Assembly (NCBI GenBank): GCA_945877135.1
Contig: CAMCQY010000018.1
Coordinates: 1-41,578 of the forward strand
DNA: 41,578 nucleotides
Direction of reading: 5' to 3'
Source: Candidatus Kuenenia stuttgartensis
GTDB lineage: Bacteria; Planctomycetota; Planctomycetia; Pirellulales; UBA1268
Shown here: piece after piece, positions 31,937-39,597 of the stretch
How positions within the stretch are numbered: position 1 is the first letter of the stretch
Layout: each line of letters starts with the position of its first letter
Made by a program: the position numbers and the translations under genes
The notes under the pieces: generated by a model
What the model saw: the letters and a program-made list of their open reading frames with translations, nothing else
Told to the model about the DNA's origin: nothing
Databases searched by the model: none

Positions 31937-32937
31937 GCCTCTGAGCCGGCAGCCGTGGCCTGCGGCGTCGTGAATGAACTGGCCACGATCTCGGGGGCGA
32001 TCCCGCCGAAGCGGTGTCGGCGGCCGGTGTCGATGTTGACCAGATCGACCACTGCAGGAGCGAACAGCGCCGGATCGAGCGCGTAGAAGTCGCGGCCCGC
32101 CCGCTCGAAGAGCGTGCAGAACGGAGCGCCGTAGTCGGCCGAGGCGCGGCTCACCATCCGCGGGCCGATGTCGAGCAGGCTGGCATCGTCGCCGGTCACG
32201 TCCAGCACGACATGGCCCCCGTAGAGGATGGCGTCGTTGGTGCGGCCGATGGCGACCAGGTCGTCCTTTCGAGGCACGGGGGCCAGCGGCGCGCGGCCGG
32301 AGCCGCTGCGAATCCTGTGGAGATCGAAGTGCAGATCGTGCAGTTTATGCAGCGCGGTCTCCAGCGATCGGGCGACCACCTGCAGCGTGCCGGCGATGCT
32401 CGCCGTGCGTGCCACCAGCAGCACGAGTTTGTCGGCAGCGACGCCCGCGTCGGCCGCGAGCGACAGACAGACATCATCGGGAGGAAGTTTTGCCGTCTCG
32501 AGCAGGCCGACCGCGGCGTCTGCCCGCTCCCGCATGCCGATCTGATCATAGAGAGCCTCGCGGCCGATCGCCGCCCGGATCGGCCCGCTGGCCATCGCGA
32601 AGAAATTGGATGTACTCACCTTCCAGCCCGCATACTGTGAGGCAAGGCACGCCGCCAACGGCTGTTCGCTTCTCACCGCCACGATCGGCCAGGGGCAGTC
32701 GGGCCAGATCTGGCTAAACGCGGCGGGCGAGTGTCCGGGCTCTTCGAGCCAGACGGTGCCAAGCCCGGCCATCGCGGCCCGCGCGAGCAGCACACCCGCG
32801 TCGATGCTCCCGGCCGCCTTCACGCCGCAGTCCACGACCCTTGCTCCGTTGGCAAGCGTGTGGAACTCCACGCCGAGTGCGTCTGTCTGGGAGAGCAGTG
32901 TTGCGACGATCTCCAGGGCGCCTGCGTTGAGCTGCAT
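31933..32937 (-). CDS. mch: Methenyl-H4MPT cyclohydrolase
   Basis: A 334-residue Mch that hydrolyses methenyl-H4MPT to formyl-H4MPT, the step after MtdB. Evidence: LNAGALEIVATLLSQTDALG and VVDCGVKAAGSIDAGVLLA, the Mch N-terminus; WKVSTSNFFAMASGPIRAAI; then RTNDAILYGGHVVLDVTGDD and NIDTGRRHRFGGIAPEIVAS at the C-terminus. It is the first gene of a two-gene operon with the RimK-like protein. The nearest upstream sequence is a long palindrome, so its promoter must lie within or beyond this element. Confidence 0.96.
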   Translation of the reverse strand: MQLNAGALEIVATLLSQTDALGVEFHTLANGARVVDCGVKAAGSIDAGVLLARAAMAGLGTVWLEEPGHSPAAFSQIWPDCPWPIVAVRSEQPLAACLASQYAGWKVSTSNFFAMASGPIRAAIGREALYDQIGMRERADAAVGLLETAKLPPDDVCLSLAADAGVAADKLVLLVARTASIAGTLQVVARSLETALHKLHDLHFDLHRIRSGSGRAPLAPVPRKDDLVAIGRTNDAILYGGHVVLDVTGDDASLLDIGPRMVSRASADYGAPFCTLFERAGRDFYALDPALFAPAVVDLVNIDTGRRHRFGGIAPEIVASSFTTPQATAAGSEA

Positions 32938-32950
32938 ACCAATGCCTTCA

Positions 32951-33044
32951 GAAAAAGGTGCCAGTCACCAAATATGGGGAGTGTGGGCAAGAGGCCCCAG
33001 TGTATCTTTCCCACATTTGGTGGCTGCACCTTTTTCTTTTTTTT
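32951..33044. repeat. Long near-perfect palindrome with a T-run, between mch and the DtxR-family gene
   Basis: Left arm 32951-32980 (GAAAAAGGTGCCAGTCACC, then AAATATGGGGA) and right arm 33009-33036 are inverse copies, with one gapped base and a few mismatches. The spacer is 28 bases. Read on the plus strand the right arm ends in TTTTTC and is followed by eight T (33037-33044), so it has the form of an intrinsic terminator 38 bases before the regulator start. It may be a REP-type element, an attenuator, or both. Confidence 0.8.
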
Positions 33045-33081
33045 GGGCGTGCGACACTGCCGGGGCCAGAAGGAGTGTGCC

Positions 33082-33753
33082 GTGCCAAGCCTGACCGTCG
33101 AGAACTACGTCAAGACGATCTATCAGATCACGGCCGCCCAGGCGGGGCAGCCGGCCAGCACGGGGCAGATCGCCGCCGCGCTCGATGTTTCCCCTGGCAC
33201 GGTCACGAGCATGCTCAAGACGCTCGACGCCGCACGGCTGGCGACGCATAAGCCCTACGAGGGCGTGGCCCTGTCGCGGGCCGGCCGCGTGCTGGCCCTG
33301 CGGATGATCCGCCGCCATCGGCTCATCGAACTCTTTCTGCTCCGCACGCTCGACATGAGCTGGGACGAGGTGCACGACGAGGCCGAGCACATGGAGCACG
33401 CCGTCAGCGATCTGCTGGTCGATCGGATCGATGCCTTCCTCGGGCATCCCGAGGTCGATCCGCACGGCGACCCGATTCCGCGTGGTGATGGCCCCGCGCT
33501 CGAGCCTCCCGTGGAGACGCCGGCCCGGCCGTTGGCCGAATGCGCCGCAGGCACGCGATTTCGTCTGGCCCGCGTGCTCGATCAGTCGTCGGAGTTTCTT
33601 CGCTATCTCACCGACTCGGGGCTGGCCTTGGGCGCAATGGGAACAGTCGAGAAGAATCCCGACGGCGCCGGCCTGATGCGGATCTCCGTGAACGACAAGG
33701 CGATGTCGCTGTCGCTCGAAGCGGCGGGCAAGCTGCTCGTCACCGAGGGCTGA
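33082..33753 (+). CDS. DtxR/MntR-family metal-dependent regulator
   Basis: A 223-residue iron- or manganese-responsive repressor. The N-terminal winged helix (TGQIAAALDVSPGTVTSMLK) leads to the dimerisation and metal domain (RRHRLIELFLLRTLDMSWDE, VHDEAEHMEHAVSD). An SH3-like C-terminal domain of FeoA type follows (AAGTRFRLARVLDQ ... VNDKAMSLSLEAAGKLLV). The GTG start at 33082 has AAGGAG with a 6-base gap. Expression may be affected by the palindrome and T-run just upstream. Its end overlaps the convergent PTPS gene by 14 bases. Whether it senses Fe or Mn, and which genes it controls, cannot be read here. Confidence 0.9.
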   Translation: MPSLTVENYVKTIYQITAAQAGQPASTGQIAAALDVSPGTVTSMLKTLDAARLATHKPYEGVALSRAGRVLALRMIRRHRLIELFLLRTLDMSWDEVHDEAEHMEHAVSDLLVDRIDAFLGHPEVDPHGDPIPRGDGPALEPPVETPARPLAECAAGTRFRLARVLDQSSEFLRYLTDSGLALGAMGTVEKNPDGAGLMRISVNDKAMSLSLEAAGKLLVTEG

Positions 33754-34261
33754 CTTCCCAGACGGCCGACTGGCCGAGGCACTCGTCCACCTCGACCTTT
33801 AGGCCGCCGCAAATCGGACTGCCCGCGGATTCCATCGCAGCGAGGAGCTCATGGCCGATCCAGCGGGCCAGCCACTCTGCGGTCGCGTTGACCACCGGCA
33901 GGAGCACGCACTCGTCGGCCGGAAACACCCACCGGCGGTTTTGGAACCGCACGGTCACCTCGGTCGCCCCCGCCACTCCGTTCACGATGGGGCCCGGGGC
34001 CGTGGACACATCGAGCAGCCGGTTCTGCGTGGGCAGGAGCATGTGGTGGTCGAGCCGCGTCACGATGGCCGAGAGCAGATCACGCAGTTTGATGAAATCC
34101 ACCACCATGCCATGGGCATCGGGCTGCCCTTCGACATCGACGCCCACCAGCCAATTGTGGCCATGCACCGCCTCGCAGAGATCGTCGCTGAGCGTGATGA
34201 AGTGGCCAGCACAGAAGACATGCACCGCCTTGCGGAGGCGGACCGTGAAGCGTTCGTTCAT
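33740..34261 (-). CDS. 6-pyruvoyltetrahydropterin synthase / QueD-family protein
   Basis: A 173-residue member of the T-fold PTPS/QueD family. Zinc-binding His residues are in VFCAGHF and VHGHNW; a Cys in LCEAVHGHNW sits where QueD and PTPS have the catalytic Cys; the MVVDFIKLRDLLSAIVTRLD and LDHHMLL segments are typical. A long insert (about residues 80-125) is unlike E. coli QueD. It is coupled by ATGA to the CitG-like gene and lies near mch, and no queuosine genes are nearby, so it may act in pterin chemistry of H4MPT synthesis. Function by context only. Confidence 0.82.
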   Translation of the reverse strand: MNERFTVRLRKAVHVFCAGHFITLSDDLCEAVHGHNWLVGVDVEGQPDAHGMVVDFIKLRDLLSAIVTRLDHHMLLPTQNRLLDVSTAPGPIVNGVAGATEVTVRFQNRRWVFPADECVLLPVVNATAEWLARWIGHELLAAMESAGSPICGGLKVEVDECLGQSAVWEVSPR

Positions 34262-35157
34262 GTTCGGTGGCGAGTGGAAGCGGGAGGGGTTGAAACGTCA
34301 GCGAGCAGGCGACCGCTGCGAAGCAGAATATAGAGCGCGGCTGCAGTGAGGTCGGCAGTCGTGCCGGGATTCAATCGGCTGGGCGACCGCAGAGACAGGT
34401 CGAACTCGGGGATCAACTGCGGGTTGGCCAGGGCAGTGGCGGCCTGCCGCGACACCTCGATCGCCACAGGGAGGCCGTGCTTGCGGGCGACGAGCGAATC
34501 GGGCTGCCGCGCGAGTTGGGCGAGAAAGGCCTGCACGATCGCAGCGTCGAGGGCGAGACCGCGGCCGATCGCCGCGTCGAGATCGGCCACCAGGCCGGTG
34601 AAGAGCGAGTCATAGCCGTCTGCCCAGAGCCTCGCGATGGAGTCGCGCGGGGCCGCGAGCCTCATCGCCGCCATCAGGTCGTCTGGCGGCGGCCCTGCAA
34701 GGTCGTGTTGCCCGCTCCGCCCCATGCCGCCCGGCTGGGCCAGCTCGATCGCCTGCCAGACATCGGCTGCATCGGCCGGGGTGAGTCGCGCGAGCACCTC
34801 CGCGACAGCAGCGGGGCTTGCGGGGCGATCATCCGGCACGGCGGCCAGCGGGGCGATTGCCAGCACGATGCCGAGATTGGCGTTGGACCGCGTTACCGAC
34901 CTGGCTGCCGTCACGGCCGCGAGGATCGTGCGGCCCAGCGGCACCTGCGCAGCGTGTTCCATCGACGTCGCGATCGCCAGGCCGGCAGCCACCAGCTCCG
35001 CATGGGTGAGGTCTGGAAACTCGGCGGCCGGATGCACATTGCCAGGCTTGGCCGTGGAGGCTTCGAGGATGCTGGCCGCGGCCGCAGACCAGCCACGCCC
35101 CTGCGGCTGACACGAGATGGGCAGACGAAAGAGGGCCGAGGTGAGCTGCCGTACCAC
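34258..35157 (-). CDS. CitG/MdcB-like (triphosphoribosyl-dephospho-CoA synthase family) protein
   Basis: A 299-residue protein of the CitG family. Hallmarks: ILEASTAKPGNVHPAAEF, SNANLGIVLAIAPLA, and GTTADLTAAALYILLRSGRL at the C-terminus. True CitG makes the prosthetic-group precursor of citrate lyase, but no citrate or malonate lyase gene is present. A homologue (orf7) is part of the H4MPT-linked C1 gene set of methylotrophs, so this is likely its counterpart, perhaps acting in cofactor synthesis. A GTG start at 35157 is used; its true substrate is unknown. Confidence 0.8.
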   Translation of the reverse strand: MVRQLTSALFRLPISCQPQGRGWSAAAASILEASTAKPGNVHPAAEFPDLTHAELVAAGLAIATSMEHAAQVPLGRTILAAVTAARSVTRSNANLGIVLAIAPLAAVPDDRPASPAAVAEVLARLTPADAADVWQAIELAQPGGMGRSGQHDLAGPPPDDLMAAMRLAAPRDSIARLWADGYDSLFTGLVADLDAAIGRGLALDAAIVQAFLAQLARQPDSLVARKHGLPVAIEVSRQAATALANPQLIPEFDLSLRSPSRLNPGTTADLTAAALYILLRSGRLLADVSTPPASTRHRT

Positions 35158-35359
35158 GGCCTCTGGGCCGGCGTCGGCACCGGGGTGGAGCGGGCCGGTG
35201 GAGTAAATGTGTGAATCCTGTTCGGGGGAGAGGCGAGGCTATAGAGAGTCCCTCGCAAAGAGTACACTCTGCCGCGGTGCCGGCAGCTGCGTCAAGCGGG
35301 TGCGGCCGCCTGCACGGCGGCTGGTGGCGAGACAGACAAGCCTGAGGGAGTCGATGGCG

Positions 35360-37588
35360 ATGCGGGAAAATCAGACGGACGGGAAAATCGGACCAGAGTG
35401 TTTCCTCAACCGCGAGCTGAGCTGGTTGGAGTTCAACCTGCGTGTGCTGGAGGAAGCGGAGAACACCGAGAATCCGCTCATGGAGCGGCTGAAATTCCTG
35501 GCGATTTTCAGTTCGAACCTCGACGAATTCTTCATGGTCCGGCTAGCGGGCGTCCGCGAGCAGGCTTTTGGCGAGAGTGCCCCGCAGGACTATGCGCCCG
35601 ATGGCCTCAGCGCGATCGAGCAGCTCAAGGCTGTGGCCAAGCGGACACAGGATCTCGTGGCCAGACAGTACCGATGCCTCAAAGAGAGCATCGGGCCGGC
35701 GATGGCCGCCGAGGGCTTCGAGCTGCTCCGCTACGATGCCTTGGAGGGCTCCCACCGCGAGCACGTTGACAGGTTTTTCAGGGAGAGAGTGCTGCCGATT
35801 CTCACGCCCATGGCGGTCGATCCGGCTCATCCGTCGCCCCGCTATCACAATCGCGGCCTCTATCTGGGCGTGATGCTCGAGCATGCGGAGGGGCTCGGCC
35901 CGAAGCGGCTGTTTGCCGTGGTGCAGGTGCCGCAGGTGCTGCCGCGGATCGTCGTGGTGCCCTCGACCTCCCCCGGCCGCACCAGCTTCGTGCTGCTCGA
36001 AGACGTGGTCGCAGCGCGGCTGCCGGAGCTGTTCGGCGGATTTCAGGTGCGGTCGTGGACATCGTTCCGCATCACGCGGGACAGCGACCTGGAACTGCTG
36101 GAGCAGGAGTCGGACGACATGCTGCGGCTGATCGAGGATCGTCTCAAGGCGCGGCAACGCGGCCAGGCGGTGCGAATCGAGATCGCCTCGAAGGCAGACG
36201 AGTCGCTGGCCCACATGATCATCGACGCCGAGGACCTGCATGATGGCAGGGCCGACGGCTACAGCGAGGTCTATCGGATCGACGGTCCGCTCGACCTGAC
36301 GGCCCTCTGGGACCTCTACAAACTGCCCGGCTTCGAGAAGCTCCACGACAAGCCGTTCATCCCGCGGATGCCCCGCGGCCTCGACCGTCGGCGTGGCGAC
36401 ATCTTCTCCGCCATCGCCGCGGGCGACATTCTGCTGCATCATCCCTACGAATCGTTCGACCCGGTCGTGGATTTCGTGACGAGTGCGGCCAACGATCCCC
36501 GTGTGCTGGCCATCAAGCAGACGCTCTACCGCACCAGCGGCGACTCGCCCATCTCGCGGGCGCTGATCACCGCCGCGGAGTCGGGCAAGCAGGTGACGGC
36601 ACTGGTGGAACTCAAGGCCCGCTTCGACGAGGCCAACAACGTCAGCTGGGCGCGGCAGATGGAGCGGGCCGGTGTGCATGTCGTGTTTGGATTTCTCGAT
36701 CTGAAGACCCACTGCAAGGTGTCGATGGTGGTGCGGAACGAAGGGCAGCGGCTCCGTCGCTATGTGCACCTCGGCACGGGCAATTACAACCCGACGACGG
36801 CGTCGATCTACACCGATCTGGGCCTCTTCACCGCCGACGAGGCGATCGCGGAAGATGCTTCGGCTCTGTTCAATCTGCTCACCGGCTACTCGCAGGGGCA
36901 TGCCTGGCGGAAGCTGGTCGTGGCTCCAAACGACCTCCATCGGCGGACCCTGGAACTGATCGAGGAGCAGACACAACGGGCGCTCGCCGGCCGGCCGTCT
37001 CGGATCTTCGCCAAGCTCAACTCGCTCGTGGATCACACCGTGATCGAGGCGCTCTATCGGGCCAGCCAGGCCGGGGTGCCGATCGACATCGTCGCGCGGG
37101 GCATCTGTTGCCTGCGGCCGGGCGTGCCGGGGTTGAGCGAGACGATCCGTGTCCGCAGCATCGTCGATCGTTTCCTCGAACACAGTCGCATCTATGTCTT
37201 CGGTGCCGACGAGGAGGCTCAGGTCTATCTGTCGAGTGCCGACTGGATGCCACGAAACTTCTTCCGGCGGGTGGAACTGATGTTTCCGGTGCTCGCGCCG
37301 GAACTGTCGTCGCGAATCTTGAAGGAGATCATCCCCCTCTATCTCACCGACAACATGCGTGCCCGGCAGTTGGATAAGGACGGCGTGTTTCATCTGCTGC
37401 ATCCCGGGCCGGGAGAGATGCCGTTGCGAAGCCAGATTCAGATGCTCGAACAGGGACTGCCGGAGGCCGATTCGTTCGGAGCACCGGCGTTGGCGGGCGG
37501 AGAGGGAGGGGCCGTTGGCCTGATGACCTCTCCGAGCGGCGGCCGAGGCCGTTCTGCTACGGGCAAGACGCGAAAGTCGCGGGGCTAG
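35360..37588 (+). CDS. ppk1: Polyphosphate kinase 1
   Basis: A 742-residue PPK1 that makes polyphosphate from ATP. The N-terminal domain begins ECFLNRELSWLEFNLRVLEE. The autophosphorylated His of the phospholipase-D-like fold is in RYVHLGTGNYN (His470), and the second active-site His is in RFLEHSRIYVFG. Two ATGs lie at 35354 and 35360; the GGGAG at 35346-35350 favours 35360 (9-base spacing). The gene stands alone, divergent from the CitG-like gene; no ppx is present. The C-terminal 40 residues are Gly/Ser-rich and probably disordered. Confidence 0.96.
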   Translation: MRENQTDGKIGPECFLNRELSWLEFNLRVLEEAENTENPLMERLKFLAIFSSNLDEFFMVRLAGVREQAFGESAPQDYAPDGLSAIEQLKAVAKRTQDLVARQYRCLKESIGPAMAAEGFELLRYDALEGSHREHVDRFFRERVLPILTPMAVDPAHPSPRYHNRGLYLGVMLEHAEGLGPKRLFAVVQVPQVLPRIVVVPSTSPGRTSFVLLEDVVAARLPELFGGFQVRSWTSFRITRDSDLELLEQESDDMLRLIEDRLKARQRGQAVRIEIASKADESLAHMIIDAEDLHDGRADGYSEVYRIDGPLDLTALWDLYKLPGFEKLHDKPFIPRMPRGLDRRRGDIFSAIAAGDILLHHPYESFDPVVDFVTSAANDPRVLAIKQTLYRTSGDSPISRALITAAESGKQVTALVELKARFDEANNVSWARQMERAGVHVVFGFLDLKTHCKVSMVVRNEGQRLRRYVHLGTGNYNPTTASIYTDLGLFTADEAIAEDASALFNLLTGYSQGHAWRKLVVAPNDLHRRTLELIEEQTQRALAGRPSRIFAKLNSLVDHTVIEALYRASQAGVPIDIVARGICCLRPGVPGLSETIRVRSIVDRFLEHSRIYVFGADEEAQVYLSSADWMPRNFFRRVELMFPVLAPELSSRILKEIIPLYLTDNMRARQLDKDGVFHLLHPGPGEMPLRSQIQMLEQGLPEADSFGAPALAGGEGGAVGLMTSPSGGRGRSATGKTRKSRG

Positions 37589-37641
37589 ACGAAGGGGCCG
37601 CGGCCGCCACGGCGCGTCCCTGAACTTTGCCCTCTGCCTGC

Positions 37642-37647
37642 TACAAT
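37642..37647 (+). promoter_or_regulatory. Possible -10 box upstream of cbpA
   Basis: TACAAT, 5/6 to the -10 consensus, 64 bases before the J-domain protein start. A -35 partner (CTGAAC, 37620-37625, 16-bp spacing) is weak. Confidence 0.3.
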
Positions 37648-37710
37648 CGAAACGTGAGCGTTGCGCCTGAAGCGTGATGGCGGGCGGCCCATTTCTCCAG
37701 AGCCCATTCG

Positions 37711-38700
37711 ATGGCGGAAGACCACTACCAGACGCTCGGCGTGCCGAAGTCGGCATCGGCCGAGGACATTCGCAAGGCGTATCGCGAACTTGCGCGGAAG
37801 TACCATCCCGATCTCCATCCCGACGACAACGCGGCGAAGGAGAAGTTTAAAAAGGTCCAGACGGCCTTCGACGTGCTCAACGACGCGAGCAAGCGGGAGA
37901 TGTATGACCGCTATGGCAGTTCGTTCGAGGGCGTGGGGGCGGGGGGGCCTGGTGGTGGCTGGGCCGGCGGTGGCGGTGGCCGCGGACCCTTTCCGGGCGC
38001 GGGCGGATTTCCCGGTGGCGGCGAGATCGACCTGGAAAGTCTCTTCGGCGGCGCCGGCGGCTTTGCAGACATGTTTCGCGGCGCGGGCGGCGGTGGAGGT
38101 GGAGCCGCCGCTGGCCGGGCCGGACGTGGCCGCAAGCGGTCCGCTCAGGTGGAAGGCGAGGATCTCACGGCCCGCATCGAGGTGCCGTTCAAGCTGGCGA
38201 TCGAAGGGGGCAAGACCGATGTGCGAGTCGATCGCGACGGGAAGGCCGAAACGATCAGCGTGACGATTCCGCAGGGGCTGCCCAATGGCGCGAGGATGCG
38301 GCTGCGGGGACAGGGCCTGCCCGGTTCGGGCGGCGGAGCGGCTGGCGATCTGCTCCTGGAAGTGGGCGTGGAGTCGCATCCCGTATTTCGCCGCGACGGC
38401 GACACGCTCGAGCTCACGCTGCCGGTCTCCCTCGCGGAGGCGATCGAAGGCGCCAAGGTGGATGTGCCCACCCCGTGGGGCACGATCAGCCTCCGCATTC
38501 CGGCAAATACTTCGGGCGGCCGCAAGCTCCGCGCAGCTGGCATGGGAGTGCGGCACTCGAACGGGGCGAAGGGAGATCTCATCGCCGAGGTGCAGATCGT
38601 GCTGCCCGAGGCGGCTGATCCGGAGGTGGTCGCGAGGCTGCTCGACGCTGCGAAGGCGGCTGCCGGAACAGCCTCGCCGCGGCCGCAGCTGCGGTGGTGA
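37711..38700 (+). CDS. cbpA: J-domain co-chaperone of CbpA type
   Basis: A 329-residue DnaJ-family protein that stimulates DnaK. The J domain has HPD at residues 32-34 (ELARKYHPDLHPDDNAAKEK). A long Gly/Phe-rich stretch follows (about residues 72-140, with many Gly runs). The zinc-finger repeats of DnaJ itself (CxxCxGxG) are absent, so the type is CbpA rather than DnaJ. The two C-terminal beta domains are present (TVPSITIPQ-like ETISVTIPQGLPNGARMRLR; LPVSLAEAIEGAKVDVPTP). The stop TGA shares one base with the rnpA start. Confidence 0.9.
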   Translation: MAEDHYQTLGVPKSASAEDIRKAYRELARKYHPDLHPDDNAAKEKFKKVQTAFDVLNDASKREMYDRYGSSFEGVGAGGPGGGWAGGGGGRGPFPGAGGFPGGGEIDLESLFGGAGGFADMFRGAGGGGGGAAAGRAGRGRKRSAQVEGEDLTARIEVPFKLAIEGGKTDVRVDRDGKAETISVTIPQGLPNGARMRLRGQGLPGSGGGAAGDLLLEVGVESHPVFRRDGDTLELTLPVSLAEAIEGAKVDVPTPWGTISLRIPANTSGGRKLRAAGMGVRHSNGAKGDLIAEVQIVLPEAADPEVVARLLDAAKAAAGTASPRPQLRW

Positions 38701-39158
38701 TGGCTCGATCCGCCGGCAGCGCCGGCTTTCCCCGCGCCGTGAGACTCTTGTCGCCGGGCGACTTTGCGCGGGTCTTCGCCGTGCGGCGAAGTGCGGCGAG
38801 TGGGCCGCTGGTGCTCTACGCCTGCCCGGCCGTGAGTGCCGTGCAGCCGGCGCGGCTCGGGCTGTCCGTGTCGAGTCGGATCGGCAACGCGGTGGTCCGC
38901 AATCGCTGGAAGCGGCGGCTGCGGGAGGCATTTCGCCAGGTGCGGACAGAGCTGCCTGCGGGCAACGACTTTGTGATCGTGGTGCGGTCTGGAGCCGTAC
39001 CTGGGGGGGCCGCTGGAGCGCGGCATGTGGAGGAGATGATCCGCGATCTTGCCACCCGAATCGTGGCCCGGACTGGGTATGCGGCGGCGACCAACGCCTT
39101 GAGACTGGGCACGGGCCCGCAGCCTACTGGTGGCCAGCCCCCGCGACGCCGGAGATGA
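38700..39158 (+). CDS. rnpA: Ribonuclease P protein component
   Basis: A 152-residue RNase P protein that binds the RNA and the tRNA leader. The signature is RIGNAVVRNRWKRRLREAFR, with FPRAVRLLSPGDFARVF at the N-terminus. The tail of about 35 residues after GYAAATNALR is basic and low-complexity. Start ATG at 38700 overlaps the cbpA stop by one base (TGATG). The usual rpmH upstream is missing. Confidence 0.93.
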   Translation: MARSAGSAGFPRAVRLLSPGDFARVFAVRRSAASGPLVLYACPAVSAVQPARLGLSVSSRIGNAVVRNRWKRRLREAFRQVRTELPAGNDFVIVVRSGAVPGGAAGARHVEEMIRDLATRIVARTGYAAATNALRLGTGPQPTGGQPPRRRR

Positions 39159-39161
39159 GCC

Positions 39162-39422
39162 ATGACGCGGCTAGGGGAGATGTGGCAGACCGCAGGCCGC
39201 GTGTGCGACCGCGCGGCATCGGCGGTGCTTATCGGGCTTGTCATTCTTTACAAGCTCACGCTCAGTCCGATTCTCGGACGGCATTGCCGCTTTCAGCCCA
39301 CCTGTAGCAGCTACTTCCGGCAGGCAGTCGAGAAGCACGGCGCCATCCGCGGCAGCCTGCGCGGCCTCGCCCGTATCGGCCGCTGCCACCCCTGGCATCC
39401 CGGCGGCTACGATCCGCCGTGA
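39162..39422 (+). CDS. yidD: Membrane protein insertion efficiency factor YidD
   Basis: An 86-residue YidD. One hydrophobic segment (AVLIGLVILYKLTL) is followed by the conserved LSPILGRHCRFQPTCSSYFR, then HPWHPGGYDPP. It assists YidC-dependent insertion. It starts 4 bp after rnpA. The yidC gene does not follow, which is unusual for a rnpA-yidD pair. Confidence 0.94.
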   Translation: MTRLGEMWQTAGRVCDRAASAVLIGLVILYKLTLSPILGRHCRFQPTCSSYFRQAVEKHGAIRGSLRGLARIGRCHPWHPGGYDPP

Positions 39423-39464
39423 CCGCCGTGGAGCGTCGCTCTCCCTGAATACGGTCACACGAGG

Positions 39465-39592
39465 GGCTACCCATGCCCCACGAGCCGGCGTTGCTGACCA
39501 GCGAAGCCATGGATGGCGAAGCGCAGTCAGCATCGAGAGAGCGAAGGCCAGGATGGCCGGAGCGAACGTCCGGCGACGGGGCGTGGGTAGCC
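39465..39592. repeat. 128-bp inverted-repeat element with two internal palindromic units
   Basis: Ends are GGCTACCCATGCCCC (39465-39479) and GGGGCGTGGGTAGCC (39578-39592), inverse copies with one mismatch. Inside are two related 24-25 bp units, AGCGAAGCCATGGATGGC (from 39500) and AGCGAAGGCCAGGATGGCC (from 39540), each itself palindromic. It lies between convergent yidD and fabI, with no reading frame of its own. It resembles a miniature or REP-type mobile element. Confidence 0.7.
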
Positions 39593-39597
39593 ACGCG

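Noticed and set aside
32951-33081. Manganese (yybP-ykoY) riboswitch before the DtxR-family gene
   Set aside because: The region is one simple palindrome; the conserved GGGGAGTA and cross-strand junction of that riboswitch are not present.
35543-37756. 737-codon open frame antisense to ppk1
   Set aside because: It is a shadow of GC-rich ppk1: no recognisable motifs, skewed His/Arg composition, and the plus-strand PPK1 is complete.
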